DNA from: CAYUVH01 sp964448135 | GTDB lineage: Bacteria > Verrucomicrobiota > Verrucomicrobiia > Limisphaerales > UBA8199 | DNA length: 64,000 nucleotides | Reading direction: 5' to 3' | NCBI GenBank assembly: GCA_964448135.1 | Contig: CAYUVH010000054.1 | Location: forward strand, 1-64,000 | Part shown: piece by piece, positions 7,945-16,456 of the stretch | Numbering within the stretch: position 1 is the stretch's first letter | How the letters are laid out: every line of letters starts with the position of its first letter | The notes under the pieces: generated by a model | Databases searched by the model: none | Seen by the model: the letters and a program-made list of their open reading frames with translations, nothing else | Told to the model about the DNA's origin: nothing | Made by a program: the position numbers and the translations under genes

Positions 7945-8169
7945 TCTCAACCGAAAAACCGGCCACAGGCGAACTCCCTCTTCCTGCTCGCCAGCGATTG
8001 TTTGCAAGGGCATTCCTTCCTCCGGTGTCTCGCCCAGCAGAACGCTCTGGCGGACGATCGCGACCCGCAGGCGCGCGGCAGCCGCTGGATCTTGCGCCGA
8101 GATGTAATCCTCGATTTGATTGAGATCCTCTTCGGCCAGGCCCGTGAAAAAGACCGGCAGGTTTTTCAT
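7945..8169 (-). pseudogene. parE: ParE-family toxin, 3'-truncated
   Basis: The first 70 or so residues are a good RelE/ParE match: MKNLPVFFTGLAEEDLNQIE, then DYISAQDPAAAARL and LLGETPEEGMPLQTI, up to RLWPVF. The usual end (tyrosine-rich strand followed by VLHGARD) is absent. The frame stays open but runs antisense into the amine oxidase gene, giving no family-like sequence. The start overlaps the antitoxin stop (bases 8166-8169), the normal ParDE layout. Without its C-terminal strands the toxin is probably inactive, although a read-through product ending at 7645 cannot be excluded. Confidence 0.65.
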
Positions 8170-8399
8170 CGCCGACGACGGCGGAGCAGTTGTGCTGCCG
8201 GAATCAACGGTCGCGTATCAGCCAGCGCCGTCTCGATCACCCGGCTTAATTCCTCCCGGCTCGCCGATCCGGTCGTCGTCTCGTGTTCCTCCAGCAAGCG
8301 AAATCCCGCGCGGATGACCTCGGACTTGTTGTTGAACCGCCCGGTCGCGATAAACCGGTCAATCATCCGTTCGAAATGTGGCGTTATCACTTTGCTCAT
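8166..8399 (-). CDS. parD: ParD-like antitoxin (ribbon-helix-helix)
   Basis: The 77-residue product starts MSKVITPHFERMIDRFIATG and continues GRFNNKSEVIRAGFRLLEEHE, the ParD/CopG-type ribbon-helix-helix that binds the operon's own promoter. The C-terminal half is the toxin-binding segment, here ending in a run of arginines. The upstream Met at 8441 would add residues with no family match, so the Met at 8399 is preferred. The stop codon overlaps the toxin start, so the two are translationally coupled. The partner toxin looks truncated, which would make this an orphaned antitoxin. Confidence 0.75.
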   Translation of the reverse strand: MSKVITPHFERMIDRFIATGRFNNKSEVIRAGFRLLEEHETTTGSASREELSRVIETALADTRPLIPAAQLLRRRRR

Positions 8400-8465
8400 A
8401 ACCGTTGCGCCTACCTTCCAACAGTTACCAACTGTCGTCAACGCAGGCCACTTTCTTCCGTCTGT

Positions 8466-8520
8466 CCGCTCACCTGATCACTGGTTCGCTGATTCACTGA
8501 CTCACTCATTAACTTACTCG
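8466..8520. repeat. ACTCACTG-type short repeat, second copy
   Basis: Tandem imperfect words TGATCACTGG, TTCGCTGA, TTCACTGA, CTCACTCA and TTAACTTACTCG resemble the runs at 1357-1396 and 11549-11584. The block lies between the antitoxin promoter and the gene at 8618. Confidence 0.45.
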
Positions 8521-8617
8521 TTTCGGGGCGTCATGAAATTGTTGCTTGGTGTTAAACCTCCGGGCGTGTAGAAATATTACCGGTTCCATTTTCATCTCAA
8601 TCCGACTCGCTACAATT

Positions 8618-11200
8618 ATGAAAACGAAGACGTTCACAGTCCTCGGAGCGATTCTCCTCCTGGTGGGTTTCGCGCGCACGGTTTCCGCTCAAGTGCTGTT
8701 TTGGGACCCGGATGGCATCACGGCCGGCACCAGCGTTTCTGGAAACTGGAATACCACCACTCCCAACTGGACGGTCACGGTGGATTCCGGCATCAACACG
8801 CTCTGGACCCAGGGGTATGAGGCTGATTTTGGCGTCGCTGCCAATTACACCGTCACGCTCACCGAGCCGATCACCGTGGGGAATATCACTCTTACCGGCA
8901 CCGCCGGCACCTTGACGGTCACCGGTGCTCCGCCGAATATTCTGTCGCTGGGAACCTCAGCGATTTTCAACACGGGTTCCCGGACGCTGTTGCTTTCCGC
9001 GCCGCTCGCGGGACCTTCCGATTTAACCAAAAGCGGTTCGGGGACCTTGACGCTTTCGGGCTCGAACACCTATTCGGGCGGCACCTTTTCCAGCGCCGGA
9101 ACTCTCAGCCTGGGATCCGACTCCATTTCTTCGGGCGGCGTCATTACTTCCGGCCCGCTCGGCACCGGTTCGCTGACGGTTAGCGCGGCGACGACGCTGT
9201 CGGCGTCCGGCGGCGCGCGCGCGGTGGACAACCCCATCACCCTGAACGCGAATATGACTATCGGCGGGTCGGCCGCGTTGAACTTCCGAGCCGGCAACTG
9301 GACCTTGAACGGTGGGAACCGGACGGTCACCGTCAATAATACCGCGGACACCGCCCTCGCCGGCAGCCTGGCCGATGATGGCGCGGCACGAACCTTCACC
9401 AAAGCCGGTACCGGACGGCTCATTCTGTCTGGTACGAATTCTGGTTTTCTGGGTCCCATCACCGTCAGCGCCGGAACTCTTCAGGCAGCCAGCGACGCAG
9501 CAATTCGCGCCAACGCGGTCCTGACTGCCAACGGCGCCGTGGATTTAAACGGGTTCACCGGCAACGTCGTCGGGCTGGCGGGCAGCGGGACGGTGGCCCT
9601 GGGTGCCGGGACCCTGACCATCGCGAACGCCGGCACCAGCCGCAACTTCACCGGCGTCATCAGTGGCCCGGGTAGCCTGGTCATCTCGAACCTCATTTCG
9701 CAGCAGATCGAGGGCAGCAACACCTTCAGCGGCGGCATTGTCGTCCAGGTGGGCACGCTCTTTCTCCGCACCAACGCCGCCACCGTCGGCGGCATTTCCC
9801 AGGCGGCGGGCACCGGCACCATCACCATGGAGGATAATGGGGGCTCGCCCCGCGCGGCTGTGGGCGGCAACTACTCCGCCGGCATCGTCCGCATCACCAA
9901 CTCCATCTTTTTGAAAGCCGGCCGCGGCCTGCTCTTCCCGTCCAACGGCGGCACCAACCAGTTCGACGGACCCATCACCGGCCCCGCCGGTCTGCTGCGC
10001 GACAACAATGGTTCGGGCCTGGTTGTTATCACCGGCAGCAACAGCTACTCCGGCGGCTTGCAGATCGAGAGCCGCGCCGTGGCGCTGGGGCACAAGAACG
10101 CCACGGGCAAGGGCACCTTTGTCATTGGCAGCCCGACGACGCCCCCCGCCAGCACCCTGGTCATTGCTCCCTACGTGGATTTGTCCGGAGCCAATGCAGT
10201 AACGAATGCCACCACGGTCAACCAGAGCTTCACAATCTTCGGCTCGAACAACTTCGAATTGAGCGGGCCGCTCACCTTGTCCAACGCCTCACCTACGACC
10301 GTCACAGTCCTGGGCGGAATGTCGGCCAGGTTCTCGGGGCCGGTGGACGGGCCCGGCGCCCTTACTAAAGCGGGCACTGACCCTCTCGCTCTGTCCGGGT
10401 CGAATACCTATGCCGGTGATACCACCGTCAGCGCCGGCACGTTGCTGGTCAACAACCCGAGCGGCAGCGGCACGAGCACCGGGCTGGTCAGTGTGATCCC
10501 TGCCGCCACACTGGGCGGCAAAGGGTTCATTTCCGGCTCGGTCAGCCCGCTCAGTTCAGGCGCGACCATCGGAGCCAGCAACCTCGTGGACAAACTCACG
10601 TTGCGGAACGGGCTCGATCTGAGCGCCGGCGGCACCTACGCGTGGGAGTTGGCGGCGAACAAGGACATCACCACCGGCATTCCCGGAACCGATTTCGACC
10701 AGCTTGCCCTCACCGGCGGCAACCTGGCTCTCGGCGGCGGCGCAAACTTGCTCATTCAATTCACCGGCACGGCCTCCACGCCCACTTCCGGCGACCCCTT
10801 CTGGCAGGTCAATCACACCTGGAAACTCATTGCGCTCAGCGGCACCGCGGCCAATCCTGGCAACTCGGACTACCTGTCCATTACGGGGACCAACGGCATC
10901 ACCTCGGGAACTTTCTCCACCTCAATTGATGGCGGCGGGAACAGCATCCTTTCCTACGTTTCGACCACGACTCCGCAGCCCGTGATTCAAAACAGCATCC
11001 CCGGCGCGGGCACCACCAACGCCCTCATTCAATGGTCCGCCGTCAACGGCGTGACCTACCAGGTCCAATATAAGAACGACCTGTCGAACGCGCTTTGGAG
11101 CATTCTAGGGTCGGTCACCGCGTCGGGCTCCACGGCTTCCATCACCGATACGAACAACCCGCCCGCCGCCAAGCGTTTCTATCGCATCGTGGTGCCGTAG
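8618..11200 (+). CDS. Large secreted protein with autotransporter-associated beta-strand repeats
   Basis: The 860-residue product has a clear signal peptide (MKTKTFTVLGAILLLVGFAR, cleavage after VSAQ). It carries multiple autotransporter-associated beta-strand units, such as LTKSGSGTLTLSGSNTYSGG, FTKAGTGRLILSGTNSG and LTKAGTDPLALSGSNTYAGD, each followed by a short SAGTL strand. A beta-helix is expected. There is no outer-membrane barrel domain at the C-terminus. It ends in the short module TYQVQYKNDLSNALW...AKRFYRIVVP shared with the proteins at 4805 and 37681. The protein is likely exported or surface exposed. ATG 8618 is chosen because the signal peptide begins there. Confidence 0.8.
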   Translation: MKTKTFTVLGAILLLVGFARTVSAQVLFWDPDGITAGTSVSGNWNTTTPNWTVTVDSGINTLWTQGYEADFGVAANYTVTLTEPITVGNITLTGTAGTLTVTGAPPNILSLGTSAIFNTGSRTLLLSAPLAGPSDLTKSGSGTLTLSGSNTYSGGTFSSAGTLSLGSDSISSGGVITSGPLGTGSLTVSAATTLSASGGARAVDNPITLNANMTIGGSAALNFRAGNWTLNGGNRTVTVNNTADTALAGSLADDGAARTFTKAGTGRLILSGTNSGFLGPITVSAGTLQAASDAAIRANAVLTANGAVDLNGFTGNVVGLAGSGTVALGAGTLTIANAGTSRNFTGVISGPGSLVISNLISQQIEGSNTFSGGIVVQVGTLFLRTNAATVGGISQAAGTGTITMEDNGGSPRAAVGGNYSAGIVRITNSIFLKAGRGLLFPSNGGTNQFDGPITGPAGLLRDNNGSGLVVITGSNSYSGGLQIESRAVALGHKNATGKGTFVIGSPTTPPASTLVIAPYVDLSGANAVTNATTVNQSFTIFGSNNFELSGPLTLSNASPTTVTVLGGMSARFSGPVDGPGALTKAGTDPLALSGSNTYAGDTTVSAGTLLVNNPSGSGTSTGLVSVIPAATLGGKGFISGSVSPLSSGATIGASNLVDKLTLRNGLDLSAGGTYAWELAANKDITTGIPGTDFDQLALTGGNLALGGGANLLIQFTGTASTPTSGDPFWQVNHTWKLIALSGTAANPGNSDYLSITGTNGITSGTFSTSIDGGGNSILSYVSTTTPQPVIQNSIPGAGTTNALIQWSAVNGVTYQVQYKNDLSNALWSILGSVTASGSTASITDTNNPPAAKRFYRIVVP

Positions 11201-11245
11201 TCGAGGTAGGCCCGATTCGAAACCCTCTCCCAAATGCCGATTTCG

Positions 11246-11337
11246 TAGGGCCAACGGCCCGGCCCCATACCAGCCTGGGCCAACGGCCCAGGACCAGCAA
11301 CCCCAAGAACATCATAAGGGCTGAAGGCCCGCTCCAT
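11246..11337 (+). repeat. REP-like palindromic repeat, copy E
   Basis: GGGCCAACGGCCCGGCCCCAT is followed by CTGGGCCAACGGCCCAG and, 25 bases later, GGGCTGAAGGCCCGCTCCAT. It has the same layout as copies A, C and D, 45 bases after the stop codon at 11200. It lies more than 7 kb from the intact transposase but only about 60 bases from a transposase remnant. Confidence 0.85.
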
Positions 11338-11398
11338 GATCTTCGGCTCTCTGCATTACGTGCGACACTATAACCACCGACGCTTGATCCAACCCTCA

Positions 11399-11458
11399 AT
11401 CCCACATGTACGCCTCGTCACGCTCCATACCATAATTCTTCAAAAACATTCGCTACTT
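11399..11458 (-). pseudogene. Decayed 3' end of a second RAYT transposase
   Basis: On the minus strand this reads RMFLKNYGMERDEAYMWD and a stop. It matches the last 19 residues of the transposase at 2446 (RMFLKKYGVEHDEAYVWD) with four differences. The sequence beyond this no longer matches. REP copy E lies at the same relative position and distance as copy A does to the intact gene, so a former full REP/RAYT unit is inferred. Confidence 0.8.
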
Positions 11459-11571
11459 CCCCGCCCCTTTTTGTGAATTTTTGTGCCTCGTTGTGGCTGA
11501 TGAATCTGTGCGTCTGCCTCTCCTTGTGTGTTCTTTATTGTCTGCACTCGCCAAATCATTGACTCACTTAC
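11459..11571. other. Non-coding stretch with phrase-like repeats
   Basis: The words TTTTTGTGAATTTTTGTGCC and TCGTTGTGGCTGATG resemble the TTGCGCCTCTTCGCGGCT phrase at about 110. They are followed by ACTCACTT/ACTCACTG words (11549-11584) similar to those at 1357 and 8466. No gene is seen. Confidence 0.4.
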
Positions 11572-12762
11572 TCACTCACTGACTTTTATCGGCACCAACA
11601 TCAAACACACCGGCGACATCGCCTCCACCTTCTGCCCCGTGTCCCTCAGCCGGCCGCTCTTCGGATCCACTGCAAACACCACGATACTGTCCGATTCCTG
11701 ATTCGCCGCCAGCAGCCAGCGCCCGGAAGGATCAATCGTGAAATGCCTCGGCGTTCTCCCCTGCGTTGAGGCGTGTTCCACCGCGCTCAACTTCCCGGTC
11801 GCTTCATCCACGGAAAAAACGGCGATGCTGTCATGCCCGCGATTCGAGGCGTAAACGAACTTGCCGGAAGGATGCACCGCGATCTCGGCGCACGTCGTTG
11901 AATTGGTGAAACCGGCCGGCAGCGTGGAAATCGTCTGCAACTCCTTCATGCCGCCGCTCTTTCCGTCCCAATCAAATGCCGTGATCGAAGAACCCATTTC
12001 ATTCACCACGTAGAGGAATTTTCCCTTCGGATGAAACGCCATGTGCCGGGGTCCCGAACCCGGGGGCACAACGCCGTAAGCCGGATCATTCGGCGTGAGC
12101 GTGGCTTTGCCCGCATCCAGTTTGTAAACCATCACATGGTCCAACCCGAGATCGCAGGCGAGCGCGAAGCGGTTCTTGGGATCGGGCGTGAGACAATGCG
12201 CATGCGGCCCGGCCTGGCGCTGTTTGTTCACGCTGGATCCCTGGTGCTGGATCTTCGAGGCGGGCGGTTCCAGTTTGCCGTCCTTGGCGATCGGCAGGCT
12301 GGCGATGCTGCCGCTGCCGTAGTTCGCGGTCAGCAGACATTTGCCCTTTTCGTCCACCGAAACGTGGCACGGACCCGCCCCGCCCGAGCTTTCCTGGTTC
12401 AATAGCGTGAGCGTGCCACTGGGCCGTTCGATTCGAAACGCGCTCACCGCGCCCGCCCGTTGCGCCCCGCTCCCCATTTCGCCGGACGAATAAATCCATT
12501 GGCCATTCGGATGCAGCGCCAAAAAGCTGGGGCTGCGGGTTTCCACCGCCAGCTTCGGCGCGCCGAGCGTGCCGGTGCGCGCATCGAAGGGACAATAATA
12601 GATTCCCCGGCTGCGCTTGCCGGTGTAGGTGCCAATGTAAAGAAAGTCAGTTGCGTTCACGGGTGCGGGATTGGTATCGGCGGCGAAGGCGGAGGAGGCG
12701 GCCAGCAGGCCGGCAACCGCTGATATTGCGCGCCGGCGCCAGGAAGATGAATTTCGCTGCAT
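11572..12762 (-). CDS. Secreted lactonase-family seven-bladed propeller (6-phosphogluconolactonase-like, YbhE/Pgl)
   Basis: The 396-residue product begins with an arginine-containing signal peptide (MQRNSSSWRRRAISAVAGLL, cleavage near AFAAD). The propeller follows: DFLYIGTYTGKRSRGIY at its start, and repeated blade words such as PCHVSVDEKGKCLLTANYGS, PRHMAFHPKGKFLYVVNEMG and EIAVHPSGKFVYASNRGHD. This is the pattern of the cycloisomerase-2/lactonase family. Cytoplasmic members hydrolyse 6-phosphogluconolactone. Export of this one suggests a different lactone or sugar substrate. Upstream Met codons at 12783 and 12882 would place non-hydrophobic residues before the signal peptide. It is transcribed divergently from the MarR gene at 12967 and may be its target. 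Confidence 0.75.
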   Translation of the reverse strand: MQRNSSSWRRRAISAVAGLLAASSAFAADTNPAPVNATDFLYIGTYTGKRSRGIYYCPFDARTGTLGAPKLAVETRSPSFLALHPNGQWIYSSGEMGSGAQRAGAVSAFRIERPSGTLTLLNQESSGGAGPCHVSVDEKGKCLLTANYGSGSIASLPIAKDGKLEPPASKIQHQGSSVNKQRQAGPHAHCLTPDPKNRFALACDLGLDHVMVYKLDAGKATLTPNDPAYGVVPPGSGPRHMAFHPKGKFLYVVNEMGSSITAFDWDGKSGGMKELQTISTLPAGFTNSTTCAEIAVHPSGKFVYASNRGHDSIAVFSVDEATGKLSAVEHASTQGRTPRHFTIDPSGRWLLAANQESDSIVVFAVDPKSGRLRDTGQKVEAMSPVCLMLVPIKVSE

Positions 12763-12946
12763 GATGTCGTAAGGGAACAGCATTCGGAGGCGCTTTGAAA
12801 TCGAAAAGGGCGGGGATTCGCGAACAGAAAAATTTAGGGCCGAAAAAAAATCAATACCTGACCGGCACCAAACGCAGGTCAAAATCAGCCGGACGGTGTC
12901 ATCTTCAAAAATCCCATTGTTCTATGGGTAAAATAATGGCAATATG

Positions 12947-12961
12947 TTGTCATAATGACAA
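12947..12961. promoter_or_regulatory. Perfect palindrome, candidate MarR operator
   Basis: TTGTCAT-A-ATGACAA is a perfect 7-base inverted repeat around a central A, in an AT-rich part of the divergent region between the lactonase and MarR genes. Its size and form match typical MarR-family operators. It overlaps the first possible start codon of the MarR gene (ATG 12955) and ends 5 bases before the second (12967), as expected for autoregulation. Confidence 0.6.
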
Positions 12962-12966
12962 TTAAT

Positions 12967-13554
12967 ATGTCACAGTCTCAGCCACTTTCGGAAGCCGATT
13001 ACCCAAAAATATTAAACTTATTAACAAAAGAGGTGCAAGCTTTGGCTTCAAAATTGAATCACCCGCTCACGGTAGACGGTTCAGAATCCCGTCTCCCGGC
13101 GGGGGAATGGCGAGTCTTGCAAACGCTGAGTTCCGAGGGCCCCGGCACCGTACCCCAGATCGCCCGCCGCCGGTCCACCTCGCGGCAGAACATCCAGGTG
13201 CTCGTCAACCGCCTGCGCGAAGCCGGCTACGTCACCGTGGAAAGCAACCCGGCTCACAAGCGCTCCGTGCTGATCGAATTGACCGGGTCGGGCCGGGCGC
13301 TCTTGGGATCGGCGGGAAACGAACATTCCCGGATGTCAGACAGCGCGGAAAAGCACGTCACCCGAAAGGAATTGGCTTCGGCGACCAGGGTTTTGCGCCT
13401 CCTGCGCCAGGCGCTGGGTGGTCAGGCTGGGGAAATTCAAAAAGGAGCCAGGGTGGTGGCGCAGAGTCCGGCCCCCCGGGTTCAGCCCGGGCCAAAATTT
13501 ATGGAGGTCGAGGAGGAGCTGCAATCGGGCGAGCTCCCGGTGGCATTGCTTTGA
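12967..13554 (+). CDS. MarR-family transcriptional regulator
   Basis: The product is 195 residues long. A winged helix-turn-helix is seen at about residues 35-105: EWRVLQTLSSEGPGTVPQIA, then RRRSTSRQNIQVLVNRLREA (recognition helix), then the wing YVTVESNPAHKRSVLIELT. The length to residue 145 is usual for MarR. A further 45 residues, rich in Pro, Val and Glu, form an unusual tail. MarR proteins respond to small aromatic or oxidising ligands. The ATG at 12955 is an alternative start, but the palindrome covers it. Divergent orientation suggests control of itself and perhaps of the lactonase. Confidence 0.75.
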   Translation: MSQSQPLSEADYPKILNLLTKEVQALASKLNHPLTVDGSESRLPAGEWRVLQTLSSEGPGTVPQIARRRSTSRQNIQVLVNRLREAGYVTVESNPAHKRSVLIELTGSGRALLGSAGNEHSRMSDSAEKHVTRKELASATRVLRLLRQALGGQAGEIQKGARVVAQSPAPRVQPGPKFMEVEEELQSGELPVALL

Positions 13555-13620
13555 CCCGACACCAGCGCGCCGGAGCGGCTCGCTGCTTGACGTCGGGACG
13601 GGGCGCGATAGGGTGAAGTC

Positions 13621-14583
13621 ATGCGTGGAATCGCCATTCTTGTTTGCGTGGGATTGCTGGCCGGTGGGTCACTTCCATCGCGGGCCGCGGATACTGCCGC
13701 GACGAAGCAGACGCCGAAAAGTTCGGAAACGTGGACCAACGTTTACCATCACCAGGTAGGCGTCACTTTTCACTTTCCCGACGGCTGGACGCGGCGGGAA
13801 GCGCCGGACCAGCCCGTCATTTACCTGATTCCGAACGACGGGATTCCCGATCCGCGGGAGACCATCCTGGTAACCGGCGGCAGCGGCGACGGCATCACGA
13901 ACGTTTCCGATAAGCGGGTGTTGGAGAGCTTGGAATCGCTGGTGCATCAAAGCAACGCGGAGATGAAACGCGCCGGCAAGCCCGAAGCCGTCAAGGCCGG
14001 CGCGCGTCCGGGCATGGCTTACACTTGGGAAGCCAAAGACGCGAACGACAATGTGACGCGCATCCGCGTTTACGTGACGTTGCTGGACAAATACATCGCC
14101 AGCCTGGCCGCGTATGGCCCGGTGAAGCGCGTCGAAGCCTGCGACCCGATGCTGCGGCGGATTTTCAGTACCTTCGATTTCCAACTCATTTCCGCTGCCG
14201 TGGCTGACAGCGCCACTCCCAACAAGGACCTGGCGGGAATGTGGTTGAAAGTTGAAGCTGCTCCAGCCGATGGCGGAGCACCGGCGAAAAGCTATGGCGT
14301 ATTGCGTGAGGACGGCACGGCGTTGCTGACGCGGAGCCTGGCCAGTGCGAAGAAATTCCGCGACACGGGCAAAGCGCCCGAAGCCCCGGCCGATGCCGGC
14401 GATGGCCTCAAAGATGTCATGGCGAAATGGACGGCCAATGGCTCGGGACTTACGGTAACGATGGGCGAGAATGTCGAACAAAGTTTTGGTTTTCAATTGC
14501 GCACCAACGATGAAGGAAAAGTCACGATGCGCATCGTGCCACTGGATGGCAGCGATCCGCAGGAATGGACCAGGCAGAAATGA
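13621..14583 (+). CDS. Secreted protein of unknown function
   Basis: The 320 residues begin with a signal peptide (MRGIAILVCVGLLAGGSLPS, then RAAD). The region at 40-180 (YHHQVGVTFHFPDGWTRREA, then YLIPND, and later YIASLAAYGPVKRVEACDPM) resembles small PsbP/lipocalin-like domains in which a hydrophobic strand pair precedes a sequence ending in FSTFDF. The C-terminal part contains GMWLKVEA...SYGVLREDGTALLTRSL, which looks like a separate beta-barrel of the kind that reports on additive scores, but I cannot name it. No catalytic motif is seen. Confidence 0.6.
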   Translation: MRGIAILVCVGLLAGGSLPSRAADTAATKQTPKSSETWTNVYHHQVGVTFHFPDGWTRREAPDQPVIYLIPNDGIPDPRETILVTGGSGDGITNVSDKRVLESLESLVHQSNAEMKRAGKPEAVKAGARPGMAYTWEAKDANDNVTRIRVYVTLLDKYIASLAAYGPVKRVEACDPMLRRIFSTFDFQLISAAVADSATPNKDLAGMWLKVEAAPADGGAPAKSYGVLREDGTALLTRSLASAKKFRDTGKAPEAPADAGDGLKDVMAKWTANGSGLTVTMGENVEQSFGFQLRTNDEGKVTMRIVPLDGSDPQEWTRQK

Positions 14584-14701
14584 AGGTCCAGGAACCAGGG
14601 GCCCGGCACCCGATGAGCGGCAATTGTCGGTTGCCAGAGATTGGCGGGGTCGGTTGACCGGAGCGCGTACTGGAAGTAGCGTAGGCGGGAGAAGGTGACC
14701 G

Positions 14702-15166
14702 ATGAGCACCAGTGACAGTAAAATCTCCCCCGCCGATCCGTCGCGCGGCAGCAGTGAGTTGCTGGCGCCCGGCGAAGCGGTTCCAGCCGCAGCCCGCCCC
14801 TTGGCATCAGGCCCGCAGCCGGCTCCACCTGTGTTGCGACCGGCACCGCCTCCCCCTTCACCTCCGGAGATTGCCCGAATTCCCGAAGCTCCAGGCCATA
14901 ACATTTCCAAGGGACGATTGGTGGCGGCTTTTGGCATCGCCGTGGTGTCGGACCTGATTTCCGTTTGGACACAATTTTTGGAGCCGATGCAATTGACCGT
15001 GGACATAACCACGGCGGCGTTATTGTTCATGGTTTTGGGCTGGCGCTGGCCGCTGTTGATCGGATTGTTCATGGAAGCCGTACCCGGCCTGGCATTCGTG
15101 CCCTCGTGGGTGATGGTGGTGGGCGCGATTGCGGTTTGGGGCACGGTGCGTCCAAGCCGGACTTGA
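14702..15166 (+). CDS. Small membrane protein with proline-rich N-terminus
   Basis: The 154-residue product has a disordered first 65 residues rich in Pro and Ala (APPVLRPAPPPPSPPEIARI). Three hydrophobic segments follow at about 72-90, 98-113 and 118-148. The C-terminus is short and positively charged. I do not recognise a family. It ends 7 bases before the start of the next gene, so the two are probably co-transcribed. Confidence 0.55.
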   Translation: MSTSDSKISPADPSRGSSELLAPGEAVPAAARPLASGPQPAPPVLRPAPPPPSPPEIARIPEAPGHNISKGRLVAAFGIAVVSDLISVWTQFLEPMQLTVDITTAALLFMVLGWRWPLLIGLFMEAVPGLAFVPSWVMVVGAIAVWGTVRPSRT

Positions 15167-15173
15167 CGCACTC

Positions 15174-15929
15174 GTGAGCGCCGAATCGCCAACTCCAGCG
15201 AAGCCCGCGTCGCACACGCATCCGTGGGCGTGGCCGCTGGCCTGGGTGGTGACGGTGTTGATCCTGGTGCTCGCAGCGCTTTATGTCTTCAAATCCTGCC
15301 GCGATGCCCCGGGGCAGATCGTGGAAAAGGTGGGGACGCAGTTGGAAAAACTCGCGGCCGCCTTCAACCAGGGAACCATCACCACTAAATTCACCAGCTA
15401 CGCGACGACCCTTTCCGGAAGCCAGTATCTGCAATTCGCGACCTTGAAACAGGAGGAGCGGTTTCAGCGCACGGACGAGGCGACGACGGGGTTCGGCTAT
15501 ATTCCGCTGCCGGAAGTGATCGTCGAAGCGAGCGCGCCGGTGACGTACACGTATTTTCTCGATTTAAACGATCACTGGGAGATGACGCTGCACGCCGGCG
15601 TGATTGAGGTGGTCGCACCGGACATCAAATTCAACGAGCCGTCGGTGGACGCCTCGCGCATCACCTACGAGGTAAAAAAGGACAGCATGATGCGGAATTC
15701 TTCAGCGGCGCTCGATGGCTTGAAGAAGTCCATCAGTTCGATGGTCCACCAAAAGGCGGTCTCCAATCGCAACCTCGTGCGTGAGACCGGGCGGAAGCAG
15801 GTCGAGGAATTCGTCCACAACTGGCTGTCGCAGACTTTTCAGGACGGAAAAAATTATCCGGTCAAGGTGCGGTTTCGTAACGAACTGCCGGCGGGACAGA
15901 AGACAAATCTCGAAACCAAACGGGAATAA
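15174..15929 (+). CDS. Single-pass membrane-anchored protein of unknown function
   Basis: The product has 251 residues if started at GTG 15174. A Pro-rich start is followed by one membrane segment (WPLAWVVTVLILVLAALYVF, about residues 17-36). A soluble domain follows, with amphipathic segments (IVEKVGTQLEKLAAAFNQG) and beta-type stretches (VTYTYFLDLNDHWEMTLHAG). It resembles DUF4230-type proteins in outline, but this is weak. It follows the gene at 14702 closely. An alternative start further upstream overlaps that gene and has no sequence support. Confidence 0.55.
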   Translation: MSAESPTPAKPASHTHPWAWPLAWVVTVLILVLAALYVFKSCRDAPGQIVEKVGTQLEKLAAAFNQGTITTKFTSYATTLSGSQYLQFATLKQEERFQRTDEATTGFGYIPLPEVIVEASAPVTYTYFLDLNDHWEMTLHAGVIEVVAPDIKFNEPSVDASRITYEVKKDSMMRNSSAALDGLKKSISSMVHQKAVSNRNLVRETGRKQVEEFVHNWLSQTFQDGKNYPVKVRFRNELPAGQKTNLETKRE

Positions 15930-15967
15930 GGCGGCGCGGAGGAGGGCGGCGGCCGCAGTTGGCGGCA

Positions 15968-16216
15968 TCAAGCCGTAAGGCGGGGGCCGGTGACGTCGGC
16001 GATCAAATGCGGAAACTCGCGGACTTGCTCGGTCACCTGCTCAATGAAATAGGCGAGTTCAAAGAAGGAACCACCAATGATCCGGTGAATGCAGTGCAGC
16101 CACCCGTCACCGTGACTCTCCGCCTCCGAGAGGTCGGCGTCGGTAAGCTGCCGGTATCGCCGCTTCAGGTGCGCCTTGATCAAAGACCAGGCCGGGATCG
16201 CTGCCAGTTTCTTCAT
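15968..16216 (-). CDS. Small CsbD-like protein
   Basis: This 82-residue protein contains WSLIKAHLKRRYRQLTDADL, close to the CsbD stress-protein pattern (W--LKGK-KEKWGKLTDDDL). CsbD proteins are small, abundant general stress proteins of unknown mechanism. The second half (GGSFFELAYFIEQVTEQVRE) is helical and unlike the usual CsbD end. ATG 16216 (MKKLAAIPAW) is preferred over 16249, as the extra residues look unrelated. Confidence 0.5.
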   Translation of the reverse strand: MKKLAAIPAWSLIKAHLKRRYRQLTDADLSEAESHGDGWLHCIHRIIGGSFFELAYFIEQVTEQVREFPHLIADVTGPRLTA

Positions 16217-16456
16217 AATTGCCGGACTGCTTAGCTGAAAGAATGCCACTCAAGGCATTTTGACCAGGTGAGCCGCGAGCGTGTACCTGAAGAAACGTTT
16301 TACCTGAGTATTTCGAAAAAAATTACTTCACGATTTTCTCGTGGTGCAGGAACCGTCCCTGGTGAAAAGCGGCCACGCTGTGCAATCCGCAACGCGGCGG
16401 AAATCGTCCTTTGCAAAATGAAAACTGGCAGGGATGCGCAAGCCGGCGCGCCGGGG

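Noticed and set aside
13669..15192. Long minus-strand frame opposite the genes at 13621 and 14702
   Set aside because: A GC-rich shadow frame. The plus-strand genes have signal peptides and membrane segments, while the minus frame has none and spans two genes.
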